A stretch of 64,000 nt of DNA from Magnetococcales bacterium DC0425bin3 (GTDB lineage: Bacteria > Pseudomonadota > Magnetococcia > Magnetococcales > DC0425bin3). Below the pieces are notes generated by a model that was given only the letters and a program-made list of their open reading frames with translations, was not told the origin of the DNA and made no database searches. The position numbers were made by a program, and so were the translations under genes. Position 1 is the stretch's first letter. Each line of letters starts with the position of its first letter. Positions 36,105 to 47,757 of the stretch are shown piece by piece. The stretch spans positions 28,228 to 92,227 of the forward strand of contig PEAP01000002.1 in NCBI GenBank assembly GCA_002753665.1, in the 5' to 3' direction.

Positions 36105-36518
36105 TCAGACGGGACTCTCCCCCCGGATCAGGCCATATTCCCGCAGCTTGTCCAGCAGGACGGTCCGGGTGACCGGCTTGGTCACATAGTCGGTACAGCA
36201 TCCCTTGAAGAAGGCATCGGTCACCTGTCGGGGAGAACCCAGGGCGGTCACCATGATGATGACCGAATCCCGGCGGCCGTGAACCCAATGCTCCCGCTCC
36301 AGGGCCCGCATGCGCTTGAGAACCTCCTGGCCATCCATGCCGGGCATCATGATGTCCAGCAGCACCAGATCGAACGGGTCCCCATCCAGGAGGCCCATCT
36401 CGAAGAAATCCAGGGCCTCCCGGCCATTGGCCACCATGTCGCACTGCCCGAATGGCTGCAGGATGGCGCGCAACAGTTTCCGGTTCTCGAACAGATCGTC
36501 CACGATCAAGGTCTTCAT
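36105..36518 (-). CDS. Single-domain response regulator
   Basis: 137 aa from ATG 36518, with an AGGGG about 10 bases upstream; a GTG at 36527 is an alternative. Receiver domain with Asp7-Asp8, phosphoacceptor Asp55 (VLLDIMMPGMDG), the switch Thr in MVTALGS and the Lys in YVTKPV. The insert EREHWVHGRRDS before the fourth strand is longer than in CheY. No output domain and no adjacent kinase. It sits 61 bp after the rlmH start of the next transcript block, so it is probably separate from the housekeeping operon. Confidence 0.9.
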   Translation of the reverse strand: MKTLIVDDLFENRKLLRAILQPFGQCDMVANGREALDFFEMGLLDGDPFDLVLLDIMMPGMDGQEVLKRMRALEREHWVHGRRDSVIIMVTALGSPRQVTDAFFKGCCTDYVTKPVTRTVLLDKLREYGLIRGESPV

Positions 36519-36566
36519 GATCGGCACCCCTGAAATGGCCGCGAGTCGGAGACCTCTGCCGGTCCG

Positions 36567-37043
36567 TTACCGGTGGTAGGGGATCCCGCGCAGGATGGTC
36601 ATGGCCCGGTAGAGCTGCTCCAGCAGCACCACCCGGGCCAACATGTGGGGCAGGGTCATGGGACCCAGGGACAGGGACCAGCGGGCCTGTCCGAGCAGCG
36701 CCTCGTCCAGGCCATCGGGGCCGCCGACGAGAAACTGGATCTCGGTCAGCCCCTCGTCCCGCAACCGCCCCAGGGCCGTGGCCAAGTCCGGGGACGACAG
36801 GGCCCGGCCCCGGCTGTCCAGGGCAATCAGCACCCCACTCCGGGCGATCACCCGGTTCAGGCGCTCGGCCTCCTCGGCCAGCCACCGCTGCCGGTGCGCC
36901 GGGCTGTCGGCGCTGCGCCGGGCGTCGGCCACCTCCAGCAGCTCGGCGCCTCCGAACGGCGCCAGGCGGCCGCGGTAGTCGGCCACCAGGGCGCGGATCG
37001 GCTCCGGCATGCCCCGCCCCACCGCCAGGATGCGGAACTTCAC
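36567..37043 (-). CDS. rlmH: 23S rRNA (pseudouridine1915-N3)-methyltransferase RlmH
   Basis: 158 aa, the normal length. GTG start at 37043, sharing GTGA with the rsfS stop. SPOUT knot motifs FLVGGPDGL and SLGPMTLPHMLARVVLLEQLYRA are complete. It methylates the ribosome at helix 69. Last gene of the rplU-to-rlmH run. Confidence 0.96.
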   Translation of the reverse strand: MKFRILAVGRGMPEPIRALVADYRGRLAPFGGAELLEVADARRSADSPAHRQRWLAEEAERLNRVIARSGVLIALDSRGRALSSPDLATALGRLRDEGLTEIQFLVGGPDGLDEALLGQARWSLSLGPMTLPHMLARVVLLEQLYRAMTILRGIPYHR

Positions 37044-37432
37044 CCCCCGTCCGCACCGGCCACCAGGGCCCGGCGGCCTTCGATGGCGGCCACCTCCGGG
37101 CTCCAGAGCCGCTCCAGGTCGTAGAACTCCCGGGTCTTCCGCTGAAAGACATGCACCACCACGTCGCCCAGGTCCAGCAGCACCCATTCCGCCGCCGGCA
37201 AGCCTTCCACCCCCAGCACCGGGATATGGTTCTTGCCGGCCCAGGTGTCCACGGCCTCGGCCAGGGCCCGGACATGGGTGTCGGAGGTGCCGGTAACGAC
37301 AATGAAAAAATCGGTGAAGGGGGAACGGCCCCGCAGATCGAGCCGGACGATATCCAGGCCCTTGCGATCCTCCAGGGCCTCTTCCACCCTGGCGGCCAGC
37401 CGCTGGACCGCCATCATGTCAATGGGTTGCAT
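37040..37432 (-). CDS. rsfS: Ribosome silencing factor RsfS
   Basis: 130 aa. Signature regions DIVRLDLRGRSPFTDFFIVVTGTSDTH-type core and EWVLLDLGDVVVHVFQ, continuing to REFYDLERLW. It binds ribosomal protein uL14 and blocks subunit joining when nutrients fall. Its start overlaps the nadD end by 14 bp, and its stop overlaps rlmH. Confidence 0.96.
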   Translation of the reverse strand: MQPIDMMAVQRLAARVEEALEDRKGLDIVRLDLRGRSPFTDFFIVVTGTSDTHVRALAEAVDTWAGKNHIPVLGVEGLPAAEWVLLDLGDVVVHVFQRKTREFYDLERLWSPEVAAIEGRRALVAGADGG

Positions 37433-38075
37433 AAAGTCCGTGCCGCTGAATGTACTCCGCCACCGGCTCGGGAGTCAGGTAGCGCAGGGAGCGCCCCGCA
37501 GCCACCCGATGGCGCAGATCGGTTGAACTGATTTCCAGCATGGTGACGGGCTGGATCAAGAAGCCATGGTGTCCCAGGACGGCCCGATGCAATCCGGCGG
37601 GGCCATCCACCCGATGGGATGCCAGAAAGCGGCCGGCCGGGGTCCGGGACAGATTCTCCGGAAAACCCGGACGGGTGAGCAGGCACAGATGGGTCCGGTC
37701 GATCATCGTCCGCCAGTCCTTCCACAGGTGCAGTTCCTCCAGCAGATCGGTGCCCAGCAGCAATACCAGCTCCCGGTCGGGATGCTCCCGGGACAGCCGG
37801 GTCAGGGTGTCCACCGTATAGGAAACCCCGGGCCGGTCCGCCTCCACCGTGGAGAGGGCAAAGCGGGGCTCCCCCGCGATGGCCAGGGCGGTCATGGCCA
37901 CCCGGTGGGTGGTGGGGGCCAGCAGGTCGGCCCCCTTGAACGGATGGCCGCCGGAGGGCAAAAACAGCAGGCGCTCCAGGCGCAGCAGCTCCACCACCTC
38001 CAGGGCGGACCGCAAGTGGCCGTAATGGGGGGGATTGAAGGCCCCACCGAACAGGCCCCAGAGGGAGGGACTCAT
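37419..38075 (-). CDS. nadD: Nicotinate-nucleotide adenylyltransferase
   Basis: 218 aa. The nucleotidyltransferase motif GLFGGAFNPPHYGHLRSA is at the N-terminus and the late ISSTDLRHRVAAGRSLRYL motif is present, so ATP and nicotinate mononucleotide binding should be intact. It catalyses the adenylation step of NAD synthesis. ATG 38075 overlaps the proA stop. Confidence 0.95.
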   Translation of the reverse strand: MSPSLWGLFGGAFNPPHYGHLRSALEVVELLRLERLLFLPSGGHPFKGADLLAPTTHRVAMTALAIAGEPRFALSTVEADRPGVSYTVDTLTRLSREHPDRELVLLLGTDLLEELHLWKDWRTMIDRTHLCLLTRPGFPENLSRTPAGRFLASHRVDGPAGLHRAVLGHHGFLIQPVTMLEISSTDLRHRVAAGRSLRYLTPEPVAEYIQRHGLYATH

Positions 38076-39340
38076 CGGCGAATCTGGCCGTCCCCGAGTA
38101 CCACCCACTTCTGGCTGGTCAGCCCTTCCAGCCCCACCGGACCCCTGACATGGAGCTTGTCGGTGGAGATGCCCATCTCGGCGCCCAGGCCGAACTGAAA
38201 GCCGTCGTTGAACCGGCTGGAGGCGTTGACCATCACCGCCGCGCTGTCCACTTCCCGCAGAAAGCGCATGGCCCGGCGATGATCGCGGGTGACGATGACC
38301 TCGGTGTGGCGGCTGGAATGGGCCTCGATATGCTCCAGGGCCTGGTCCAGGCCGTCCACCACCCGGATGGCCAGGATGGGGGCCAGGTATTCGGTATCCC
38401 AATCCTCCACCGTGGCTTCCGTCACCGGCGCGGCTCCCTTCAGCAGCTCCCGGGTGCGGGGACAGCCGCGCAGCTCGCAGCCGGCGCTGGAGAGCCGCTG
38501 GGCGATTTCCGGCAGGAAGGCCGGGGCCACCCGGGCATGGATCAGCAGGGTCTCCAGGGCGTTGCACACCCCGGGCCGCTGCATCTTGCCGTTGAAGACC
38601 AGCTCGTCGGCCATGGCCAGATCCGCCTCCCGGTCGATATAGAGGTGGCAGTTGCCGTCCAGGTGCTTGATCACCGGAATGCGGGTCTCCGCCATCACCC
38701 GGGTGATCAGCCCCTTGCCGCCCCGGGGGATGATCACGTCCACGAAGCGGTCACAGCGCAGCAGCGCCCCCACGGCGGCCCGGTCGGTGGTGTCGATGAA
38801 CTGCATGGCCTGCCGGGGCAGCCCCCCCGCCTCCAGACCCTGGGCCAGGGCCGCGGCAATGGCCCGGTTGGAATGCCAGGCCTCGCTGCCGCCCCGCAGG
38901 ATCACCCCGTTGCCGGACTTGATGCAGAGGGCGGTGGCGTCGGCGGTGACGTTGGGACGGGATTCGTAGATGATGCCGATCACCCCCAGGGGCATGCGCA
39001 TCCGGCCCACCAGCATGCCGTTGGGACGGGGCGCGAGGCCGGTCACCTCTCCCACCGGGTCCGGCAGGGCGGCCACCTGGCGCAGGCCCTCGGCCATGTC
39101 GTCGATGCCCCGGTCCGTCAGGCGCAGGCGGTCGATCAGGGCAGCGCCCAGCCCGTTCTGCTCCGCCGCCGCCAGATCCCGGGCGTTTTCCGTCTTCAGG
39201 GTCTCCCGGCGGGCCAGCAGGGTGTCGGCCATGATCCCCAGGGCGCGATTCTTGGCCTCGCCATGGGCCTGACCCAGCAACCGGGCGCCCTGCCGGGCCT
39301 CCCGGGCCATCCGTTCCACCAGCGCGGTCGCGTCGCTCAT
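38072..39340 (-). CDS. proA: Gamma-glutamyl phosphate reductase
   Basis: 422 aa, family length. Aldehyde-dehydrogenase fold with the cysteine region KMQRPGVCNALETLLIH, substrate region IIYESRPNVTADA and NADP-binding SGNGVILRGGSEAWHSN. It makes glutamate semialdehyde in proline synthesis. It lies 33 bp after proB. Confidence 0.96.
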   Translation of the reverse strand: MSDATALVERMAREARQGARLLGQAHGEAKNRALGIMADTLLARRETLKTENARDLAAAEQNGLGAALIDRLRLTDRGIDDMAEGLRQVAALPDPVGEVTGLAPRPNGMLVGRMRMPLGVIGIIYESRPNVTADATALCIKSGNGVILRGGSEAWHSNRAIAAALAQGLEAGGLPRQAMQFIDTTDRAAVGALLRCDRFVDVIIPRGGKGLITRVMAETRIPVIKHLDGNCHLYIDREADLAMADELVFNGKMQRPGVCNALETLLIHARVAPAFLPEIAQRLSSAGCELRGCPRTRELLKGAAPVTEATVEDWDTEYLAPILAIRVVDGLDQALEHIEAHSSRHTEVIVTRDHRRAMRFLREVDSAAVMVNASSRFNDGFQFGLGAEMGISTDKLHVRGPVGLEGLTSQKWVVLGDGQIRR

Positions 39341-39373
39341 GCTTGTGTCCGATCCTGCCGCAGCGGCATGCTC

Positions 39374-41790
<2,417 letters not shown>

Positions 41791-41890
41791 TCAATGGCAT
41801 CCAGAACCAGCCGGAGAGGCCGTGGATCAAAGTGTCGTGACCGGGGGGACTGTCACTGCCGTCCCTGACCGGTGGTTCCCGTCCCCGGCG

Positions 41891-42142
41891 TCAGGCCGGC
41901 ATCACGTTGACGTACTGCCGGGTGCCGCTCTTGGTGAAGGCCACCTTGCCGCTCACCAGGGCGAACAGGGTGTGATCCCGCCCCATGCCGACCCCGACCC
42001 CGGCCAGGGTCCGGGTGCCACGCTGGCGGATGAGGATGTTGCCGGGGACCACCGCCTCGCCGCCGAACCGCTTGACTCCCAGACGGCGGCCCGCCGAATC
42101 CCGTCCGTTCCGGGAGCTGCCTCCCGCTTTTTTATGTGCCAT
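41891..42142 (-). CDS. rpmA: 50S ribosomal protein L27
   Basis: 83 aa. Begins [19 protein letters not shown], the standard bL27 N-terminus without the Firmicute cleavage extension, then [13 protein letters not shown] and GRDHTLFAL. It is 45 bp downstream of rplU. Confidence 0.98.
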   Translation of the reverse strand: MAHKKAGGSSRNGRDSAGRRLGVKRFGGEAVVPGNILIRQRGTRTLAGVGVGMGRDHTLFALVSGKVAFTKSGTRQYVNVMPA

Positions 42143-42187
42143 GACTCATGCTCCTGCCGCTATGGCGACCTTCATCCATCGGTCGTT

Positions 42188-42496
42188 TCAGGGTTGAATC
42201 CCGGTGATGCGCAGCTCGGTGAGGTTCTGCCGGTGGCCCTGCATGCGGCGATAGTTCTTCCGGCGCCGGCGCTTGAACACCAGCACCTTCTTGGAGCGCA
42301 CCTGTTGCACGATCCGGGCCGTCACCTTGCTGCCGGCAACTTCGGCGCCGGTTTTGATGCCGCTGTCGTCTCCCACCAGCAAGACCTGGCTGAGATCCAC
42401 GGTGTCTCCCTTCACGCCGGGCAGGGTTTCCACCCGCAGCACATCGTTGACCACCACCTTGTATTGCTTGCCGCCCGACTTGACCACCGCGTACAT
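42188..42496 (-). CDS. rplU: 50S ribosomal protein L21
   Basis: 102 aa from ATG 42496, with GAGGAG 8 bases upstream. Motifs [14 protein letters not shown] and [21 protein letters not shown] are those of bL21. First gene of the operon that runs to rlmH. Confidence 0.98.
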   Translation of the reverse strand: MYAVVKSGGKQYKVVVNDVLRVETLPGVKGDTVDLSQVLLVGDDSGIKTGAEVAGSKVTARIVQQVRSKKVLVFKRRRRKNYRRMQGHRQNLTELRITGIQP

Positions 42497-42601
42497 GGGG
42501 AAACTCCTCAAGACAACCGGCCGGGAGGCCGGGTGATTCGGGTTGAACCTGCCGTTTCCGGATCCATCCATGGAATCCCGCAGGAAATTGGGAAATTTTC
42601 T

Positions 42602-42629
42602 ATTATCCCTTCCACAAGGCGCTTGTCAA
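42602..42629 (-). promoter_or_regulatory. Sigma-70 promoter of the rplU operon
   Basis: On the minus strand: TTGACA (42629-42624), 16 bases, GATAAT (42607-42602). The -35 is perfect and the -10 matches five of six. It lies at the very end of maf and gives a leader of about 100 nt to rplU. Confidence 0.75.
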
Positions 42630-43246
42630 CGGCTTTGTTCCGCCAGGGGGGATTTTCGGTCCGGGGCGATCAGCTCCGTCATCAGGGTCAGGGTTTCGCA
42701 CAGGGGCAGTCCCACCACGCCGCTGTAGGAGCCCTCCACCCGGGCGACCATGAAGGCGCCCAGGCCCTGGATGCCGTAGGCGCCGGCCTTGTCCATGGGC
42801 TCCCCGGAGGCCACATAGGCGGCGATCTCCTCCGGGGTCAGGGTCTTGAACCACACCCCGGTGGCCACCACCCGTTCCCGCAAGTCTCCGTCGGGCCGGT
42901 AGACCGCCACCCCGCTGAGGACCAGGTGCTTGCGGCCCGACAGCCCCTGGAGCATGGCCACCGCCGCCGCCGCGTCCGCCGGCTTGCCCAGGATGGTTTC
43001 TCCCAGGATCACGGCGGTATCGGCGGCGATCACCAGGTCCGCCCCCGGTCCCAGGGCCCGGGCGCCCTTCTCCCGGGCCATCCGGGCCACATAGGCGTGG
43101 GGCTGCTCGCCGGGGTGGACCGTCTCGTCCAGGTTCACCGGACAGATCTCCGCCGCGATCCCCACTTGCCGCAGCAACTCCGCCCGGCGCGCGGAGGCGG
43201 ACGCGAGGCGGACGCGCCATGTCGGATGCAACCAGGGTAACGTCAT
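42626..43246 (-). CDS. maf: Maf-family nucleoside triphosphate pyrophosphatase
   Basis: 206 aa. Signature RLASASARRAELLRQVG, the catalytic-base region VIAADTAVILGETILGKP and AYGIQGLGAFMVARVEGSYSGVVGLPLCET. It removes non-standard or excess nucleotides. The subgroup (dTTP/UTP versus m7GTP) is not certain from sequence alone. Its 3' end carries the rplU -35 element. Confidence 0.93.
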   Translation of the reverse strand: MTLPWLHPTWRVRLASASARRAELLRQVGIAAEICPVNLDETVHPGEQPHAYVARMAREKGARALGPGADLVIAADTAVILGETILGKPADAAAAVAMLQGLSGRKHLVLSGVAVYRPDGDLRERVVATGVWFKTLTPEEIAAYVASGEPMDKAGAYGIQGLGAFMVARVEGSYSGVVGLPLCETLTLMTELIAPDRKSPLAEQSR

Positions 43247-43475
43247 GGGAGGGATTCAACCCGAAAACAGGGGACCGGGACAAGGGTTCTTCCCAAGCCC
43301 GATCGGCGCGAGAGTCCGCCGGAGGCCGGCAAAATGGATGTCTGCAGCCATGAACACTTGACGCAAAGAGGCCTGCTTCTTACCTTGACCGAGCGTGACG
43401 GCCCCGGCCCGCCCGGGGGCAAACCTGGATGGCTTTCTCCGATTTGCACGGCAGATCCGCCCCTTACTGGTCCCA

Positions 43476-44468
43476 ATGTCCGACAATTCCCAAGCGGTGC
43501 TTGATCATCTGCGGTCCATCATCGGGGCCGACCTGGAGCAGACCAACCATCTCATCCGCGAACATCTGGATTCCGAGGTCGAGCTGATCCCGACCCTGGG
43601 CACCCATTTGATCGAGAGCGGCGGCAAACGTCTGCGCCCCATCCTGACCCTGCTGACCTCCCGGATGTTCGGCTATCAGGGAACGACCCACGCCAAGCTG
43701 GCGGCGGTCATCGAATTCATCCATACCGCCACCCTGCTCCATGACGACGTGGTGGACAAATCCAACACCCGCCGGGGCCAGGCCACCGCCAACTCCATGT
43801 GGGGCAACAAGGCGCCGGTGCTGGTGGGCGATTTCCTCTTCTCCCGCTCCTTCCAGATGCTGGTGGAACATGGCGACCTCAAGGTGCTGGAGATCGTCGC
43901 CAACACCTGCGCCATCATCTCCGAGGGCGAGGTGATGCAGCTGGTGGCCAGCAACGACCTGTCCACCGACGAACGGAAATACCTGGAGGTGGTTTCCAGC
44001 AAGACCGCCTCCCTGTTCGCCGCCGCCAGCCGGATCGGCGGCGTGGTCAACGGGCGCTCCCCCGCCGAAGTGGAACGCCTGGGACATTATGGACTTCAGC
44101 TCGGCATCGCCTACCAGGTGGTGGACGATGCCCTAGACTATTCCACCACCCAGGAAAAACTGGGCAAGACCATCGGCGACGATTTCCAGGAAGGCAAGAT
44201 CACCCTGCCGGTGATCCATGCCTATCACAACGGCTCGGAGGAAGAGCGCCAGTTCTGGCGGGACGCCCTCGAACAGGGCATCCAACCCGAAGGCAGCCTG
44301 GCCCGGGCCATCGCCCTGGTGCGCCAGCGGGGGTCCCTGCAATACGCCATGGACCGGGCCCGGGAGTTCGTCGTGGCGGCCAAACAGGCCCTGGAAAGCT
44401 TGCCCCCCAGCCCGGAAAAAGAGGCCTTGGTCCTGCTGGCCGACTTCTCGGTCGATCGCAGTTATTGA
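43476..44468 (+). CDS. ispB: Long-chain polyprenyl diphosphate synthase
   Basis: 330 aa from ATG 43476; the ribosome site is weak, and a GTG at 43395 is an alternative with a non-conserved extension. First Asp-rich motif LLHDDVVDKSNTRRG, second VVDDALDYS. It makes the side chain of ubiquinone or menaquinone. The residues before the first DDxxD suggest a long-chain product (octaprenyl or nearby), but the length is not fixed by eye. Divergent from maf. Confidence 0.92.
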   Translation: MSDNSQAVLDHLRSIIGADLEQTNHLIREHLDSEVELIPTLGTHLIESGGKRLRPILTLLTSRMFGYQGTTHAKLAAVIEFIHTATLLHDDVVDKSNTRRGQATANSMWGNKAPVLVGDFLFSRSFQMLVEHGDLKVLEIVANTCAIISEGEVMQLVASNDLSTDERKYLEVVSSKTASLFAAASRIGGVVNGRSPAEVERLGHYGLQLGIAYQVVDDALDYSTTQEKLGKTIGDDFQEGKITLPVIHAYHNGSEEERQFWRDALEQGIQPEGSLARAIALVRQRGSLQYAMDRAREFVVAAKQALESLPPSPEKEALVLLADFSVDRSY

Positions 44469-44531
44469 TTTTCCCCTTGTCGGGACTTCCCTTTCCGGTC
44501 CGCCTGTGGCAAAGTGGCGGGCCTTCCCTGT

Positions 44532-44608
44532 CGGGGTGTAGCTCAGCCTGGTAGAGCACTGCTTTCGGGAGGCAGGGGCCGTAGGTTCAAATCCTATCAC
44601 CCCGACCA
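44532..44608 (+). tRNA. tRNA-Pro (anticodon CGG)
   Basis: 77 nt with encoded CCA. Acceptor CGGGGTG pairs with CACCCCG. The D arm has AGCCTGGTAGA. The anticodon stem CTGCT/GGCAG holds loop TTCGGGA, giving anticodon CGG. The T arm is GTAGGTTCAAATCCTAT. It reads CCG codons. Confidence 0.96.
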
Positions 44609-44625
44609 TAGAAATCAAAGACTTG

Positions 44626-44645
44626 GGCCACTCTTTGGGGTGGCC
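44626..44645 (+). terminator. Weak hairpin after tRNA-Pro
   Basis: GGCCAC, loop TCTTTGGG, GTGGCC, followed by TTCGTCGTTTC. Six pairs and a broken T-run, so only a possible terminator. Confidence 0.4.
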
Positions 44646-44731
44646 TTCGTCGTTTCGGGTTTCCTCCACCGCAACCGCAGGACCCACCAGGAACACTGTC
44701 GGCTCCCTCGGCGCAGGGAGAATATTGAGTA

Positions 44732-44765
44732 GGCGAATGCCGCAAGGTGCGGTAGACTTTTCGCC
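44732..44765 (+). ncRNA. Structured leader upstream of the radical SAM gene (candidate)
   Basis: Outer stem GGCGAA/TTCGCC encloses an inner stem TGCCGC/GCGGTA with loop AAGGT and a 3' bulge GACTT. It ends 45 bp before the GTG start of the next gene. It could be a regulatory leader or simply a chance fold; no known riboswitch class is recognised. Confidence 0.3.
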
Positions 44766-44810
44766 CAGCGGAGGGATTGGTTCGGGTGGAGGCCTGGAAG
44801 ACTGGATGGG

Positions 44811-45764
44811 GTGGTGAAACTCGATTTCATAGCGTGGCTGCGCCGACGCCTCGGATCGGGCCGGCCGGCGGCGGATCACCGGCCCGGCTATCCTCCCGAG
44901 CGGGTGGCCGCCCTGGTGGCAAGGCTGCGCGGACGGTTGTCCGGGGGCGGGCGGCTGTTTCCCCGCGTCGTCATGCTGGAGACCCGCACCCGCTGCAACG
45001 GCTCCTGCGGCTTCTGCATCGCCTCGGCCCGGACCGATCCGCGCCCGGATACTTCCATGCCGGACGCCCTGATCGACCGGATTCTGACCGAGTTGGGGCA
45101 GCGGCGGTTCGCCGGCCGGCTGTCGTTCTATCACAGCAACGAGCCCTTGCTGGACAAGCGCATCTTCGATCTCATCGGCCAGGCGCGCCGGCTGCTGCCC
45201 TGGGCCTATCTGGAGCTCAAGACCAACGGCAAAACCCTCACCCTGGAAAAGGTGGAACGCCTGTTCGAGCGGGGCCTGGATACCCTCTACATCAACGATT
45301 ACCGGACGACCGAGGAGCTGGCCCAGGGGCACAGCCCCAACGTGCGGCAGGTCATGGAGGCCCTGGCGGGCATGCGCCGATTCAAAGGTCATTACGATGG
45401 CACACGCTATTACGACCGGATCATCGCGATCCTGCGCTCGCCGGAGGAACGGCTCCTGACCCGGGCCGGGTCTTCCCCGAACCGGGATCCTCTGGCCCGT
45501 CCCCTGCATCGGGTCTGCCTGCGGCCGTTCGAACAGATGATCATCGGCACCGCGGGTCAGGTGGGCCTGTGCGCCGAGGATGTGCTGTTCGAGGCGCCCA
45601 TGGGCGATGCCCGGCAGGACTCCCTGGAGGCCATCTGGAACGGTCCGGCCTACCGGGACATTCGGGGCCGGCTGCTGGACGGGGACCGCGGCTGCCTGCC
45701 CACCTGCGCCCGTTGCGACTATCTGGGCCACAGTCGGGAAATCTTCGCCGAAGAGGGTCTGTGA
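44811..45764 (+). CDS. Radical SAM protein with C-terminal SPASM-like cysteines
   Basis: 317 aa from GTG 44811; GTG 44814 is also possible. The iron-sulfur motif is C62-x3-C66-x2-C69 (RCNGSCGFC). The barrel follows with RLSFYHSNEPLLDKRI and LELKTNGKTL. C-terminal cysteines in MIIGTAGQVGLCAEDVLFE and LPTCARCDYLGH suggest a second cluster of the SPASM/twitch type. The substrate is not known; in such loci these enzymes modify sugars or peptides. First gene of a four-gene run with an aminotransferase, a methyltransferase and a glycosyltransferase. Confidence 0.88.
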   Translation: MVKLDFIAWLRRRLGSGRPAADHRPGYPPERVAALVARLRGRLSGGGRLFPRVVMLETRTRCNGSCGFCIASARTDPRPDTSMPDALIDRILTELGQRRFAGRLSFYHSNEPLLDKRIFDLIGQARRLLPWAYLELKTNGKTLTLEKVERLFERGLDTLYINDYRTTEELAQGHSPNVRQVMEALAGMRRFKGHYDGTRYYDRIIAILRSPEERLLTRAGSSPNRDPLARPLHRVCLRPFEQMIIGTAGQVGLCAEDVLFEAPMGDARQDSLEAIWNGPAYRDIRGRLLDGDRGCLPTCARCDYLGHSREIFAEEGL

Positions 45765-45769
45765 GACAT

Positions 45770-46975
45770 ATGTTCACCACCGACAAACGCCGCCGTTTTC
45801 TGCACCGCACCCAGTCCCTGAAGTTGCAGCATCTCAGGGATGCGGTCCAGCAGAACCAGGTGACCGGATACCCGCCGTTCGTCGAGGAGTTCGAGCGGGA
45901 CTTCGCCCGTTACGTCGGCTGTCGCCACGGGGTCACCTTCTGCAACGGCACCTCGACCCTGGAGGCGGCCTTGTTCGCACTGGGGGTGGGGGAGGGCGAC
46001 GAGGTGCTGGTGCCGGCCTACACCTTCCATGCCTCCATCGATCCCATTCTCAACGCCGGGGCCCGGCCGGTCTATCTGGACATCGACCGCCGGACCCAGA
46101 CCCTGGACCCGAGCGAGATCGACCGGCGGCGCACCCCGGCCACCCGGGCGATCCTGGTGGTCCACATGATGGGCAATCCGGCCCCCATGGACGCGATCAT
46201 GGCCCGGGCGACCGGCCTGGGGGTGGTGGAGGACTGTTCCCACGCCCATGGCGCCACCTGGGGGGGGCGCAAGGTGGGCTCCTTCGGCCAGGTGGGCTGC
46301 TTCAGCCTGCAGGGGTCCAAACCGGTGTCCGCCGGGGAGGGGGGCATCGCCGTGACCGACCGGGAGGATCTGTGGCGCCGGCTCAACCTGTTCGGCCATT
46401 TCGGCCGGGGGGCGGACGGCGCCGCCGCCGATCCCTATGCGCCTCTGGCCAAGACCGGCATGGGATTCAAGCGGCGGGCCAATCCCCTGGGCCTCTGCAT
46501 GGCCCGGGTCGATCTGCAGTTCCTGGACGAGGTGAACGCCGCCCTGACGGAGCTGACCGGACGCCTGGCGGAGATCGTCGCACCCATTCCCTGGCTCACC
46601 CCGGTGGCCTCCTGGCCCGAAGCCCGCAAGGGGGGGTTCTTTTACGGCATGCCGGTCCGCATCGAACGGGATCATCCCCGGGCCATGACCCGGGACGCCC
46701 TGCTCCAGGCCCTCACCGCCCGGGGCCTGGAGGCCAAATCCTACCCCTATCACGCCTACCACCGCATGCCCCACATGGTGGATGGGGCCGTGCGCAGGCG
46801 TCTGCTCTATCCCGGCCGACCGCTGGCGGAGCCGGCGGCGGAGCCGGTGCCCCTGCCGGATCTGCCCCATACCGACGAGGCCCAGGCCCAGACCCTGTTC
46901 CTGTCCCTGGAGGCCTTCGCCGACGACGGCTGGGTCAAACGCTGGGCCCGGGGGCTGCCGGAATGCTGCGGCTGA
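45770..46975 (+). CDS. DegT/DnrJ/EryC1-family PLP-dependent sugar aminotransferase
   Basis: 401 aa from ATG 45770, 5 bp after the radical SAM stop. The fold-type-I pattern is complete: CNGTSTLEAALFALGVG (phosphate site), VLVPAYTFHASIDPIL, Asp155 in VVEDCSHAHGA and PLP lysine Lys184 in CFSLQGSKPVSAGEGG. It makes an amino sugar from a keto sugar nucleotide. No sugar-nucleotide dehydratase is adjacent, so the keto sugar must come from elsewhere. Confidence 0.93.
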   Translation: MFTTDKRRRFLHRTQSLKLQHLRDAVQQNQVTGYPPFVEEFERDFARYVGCRHGVTFCNGTSTLEAALFALGVGEGDEVLVPAYTFHASIDPILNAGARPVYLDIDRRTQTLDPSEIDRRRTPATRAILVVHMMGNPAPMDAIMARATGLGVVEDCSHAHGATWGGRKVGSFGQVGCFSLQGSKPVSAGEGGIAVTDREDLWRRLNLFGHFGRGADGAAADPYAPLAKTGMGFKRRANPLGLCMARVDLQFLDEVNAALTELTGRLAEIVAPIPWLTPVASWPEARKGGFFYGMPVRIERDHPRAMTRDALLQALTARGLEAKSYPYHAYHRMPHMVDGAVRRRLLYPGRPLAEPAAEPVPLPDLPHTDEAQAQTLFLSLEAFADDGWVKRWARGLPECCG

Positions 46976-46991
46976 CCGGGAGAGGTCGATC

Positions 46992-47753
46992 ATGAATCCA
47001 CTGCGTGGCTTGCTGGCCCGCTGGCGGCCACCCGCCCGTCCGGCCGCTGCGGTCCAACAGTCCCCGACCTTCGATATCGAACAGGACCGGGACTTCATGG
47101 AACTGCACCGCCGGTGCGACTCCTACACCGCCACCTCGATCCAGAAGCAGTATGCCCTCTACCAGGCCATCCGCCATGTGGTGGGGAACGCCGTTCCGGG
47201 CGATTTCGTCGAATGCGGCGTATTCCGGGGAGGCAGCACCATGCTGGCGGCCTGGGCCCTGCGGCAGTTCGGGGATACCTCCCGGACGCTCTACCTGTAC
47301 GATACCTTCTCTGGCATGGCCGAACCGACCCAGGTGGACCGCAGACTGGGGGGAGAGGCCGGGGGACCCATCCAGAACTGGCAGCGCCAGAACCGGGGTG
47401 CCCACAACGACTGGTGCTACTGTTCCCTGGAGGATGTGCAGGCCAACTTGGCGCTGACCGGCTATCCCCCGGAGCGGATGATCTTCGTGGCGGGCAAGGT
47501 GGAAGATACCCTGCCGGTCACCCGGCCGGCCGCGGTGGCGATTCTGCGGCTGGACACCAATTTCTACGAGTCGACCCGGCAGGAGATGCGACATCTGTAT
47601 CCGCTGCTGGCGGTCAACGGCATCCTGCTGCTGGACAGTTACGGCAACTGGGTCGGCACCCGTCAGGCGGTGGACGAATACCTGGCCGGGACCGGACAGC
47701 CGCTGTTCCTGTCCCGCATCGACAAGTCGGGGCGGATTGCCGTCAAGACCTGA
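46992..47753 (+). CDS. TylF/MycF-like SAM-dependent O-methyltransferase
   Basis: 253 aa. SAM-binding FVECGVFRGGSTMLAAWAL, LYDTFSGMAEP, then the metal-ligand region ILRLDTNFYESTRQEM and LLLDSYGNWVGTRQAVDEYL. TylF enzymes methylate sugar hydroxyls with Mg2+. The canonical LDTDWYEST reads LDTNFYEST here: Asp to Asn at a position that often binds metal in the family, which could reduce activity. It follows the aminotransferase by 16 bp. Confidence 0.88.
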   Translation: MNPLRGLLARWRPPARPAAAVQQSPTFDIEQDRDFMELHRRCDSYTATSIQKQYALYQAIRHVVGNAVPGDFVECGVFRGGSTMLAAWALRQFGDTSRTLYLYDTFSGMAEPTQVDRRLGGEAGGPIQNWQRQNRGAHNDWCYCSLEDVQANLALTGYPPERMIFVAGKVEDTLPVTRPAAVAILRLDTNFYESTRQEMRHLYPLLAVNGILLLDSYGNWVGTRQAVDEYLAGTGQPLFLSRIDKSGRIAVKT

Positions 47754-47757
47754 ACGA

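Noticed and set aside
44532..44608. tRNA-Pro as a phage or island attachment site
   Set aside because: No copy of the tRNA 3' end and no integrase gene were found in the window, so it stays only a possible boundary.
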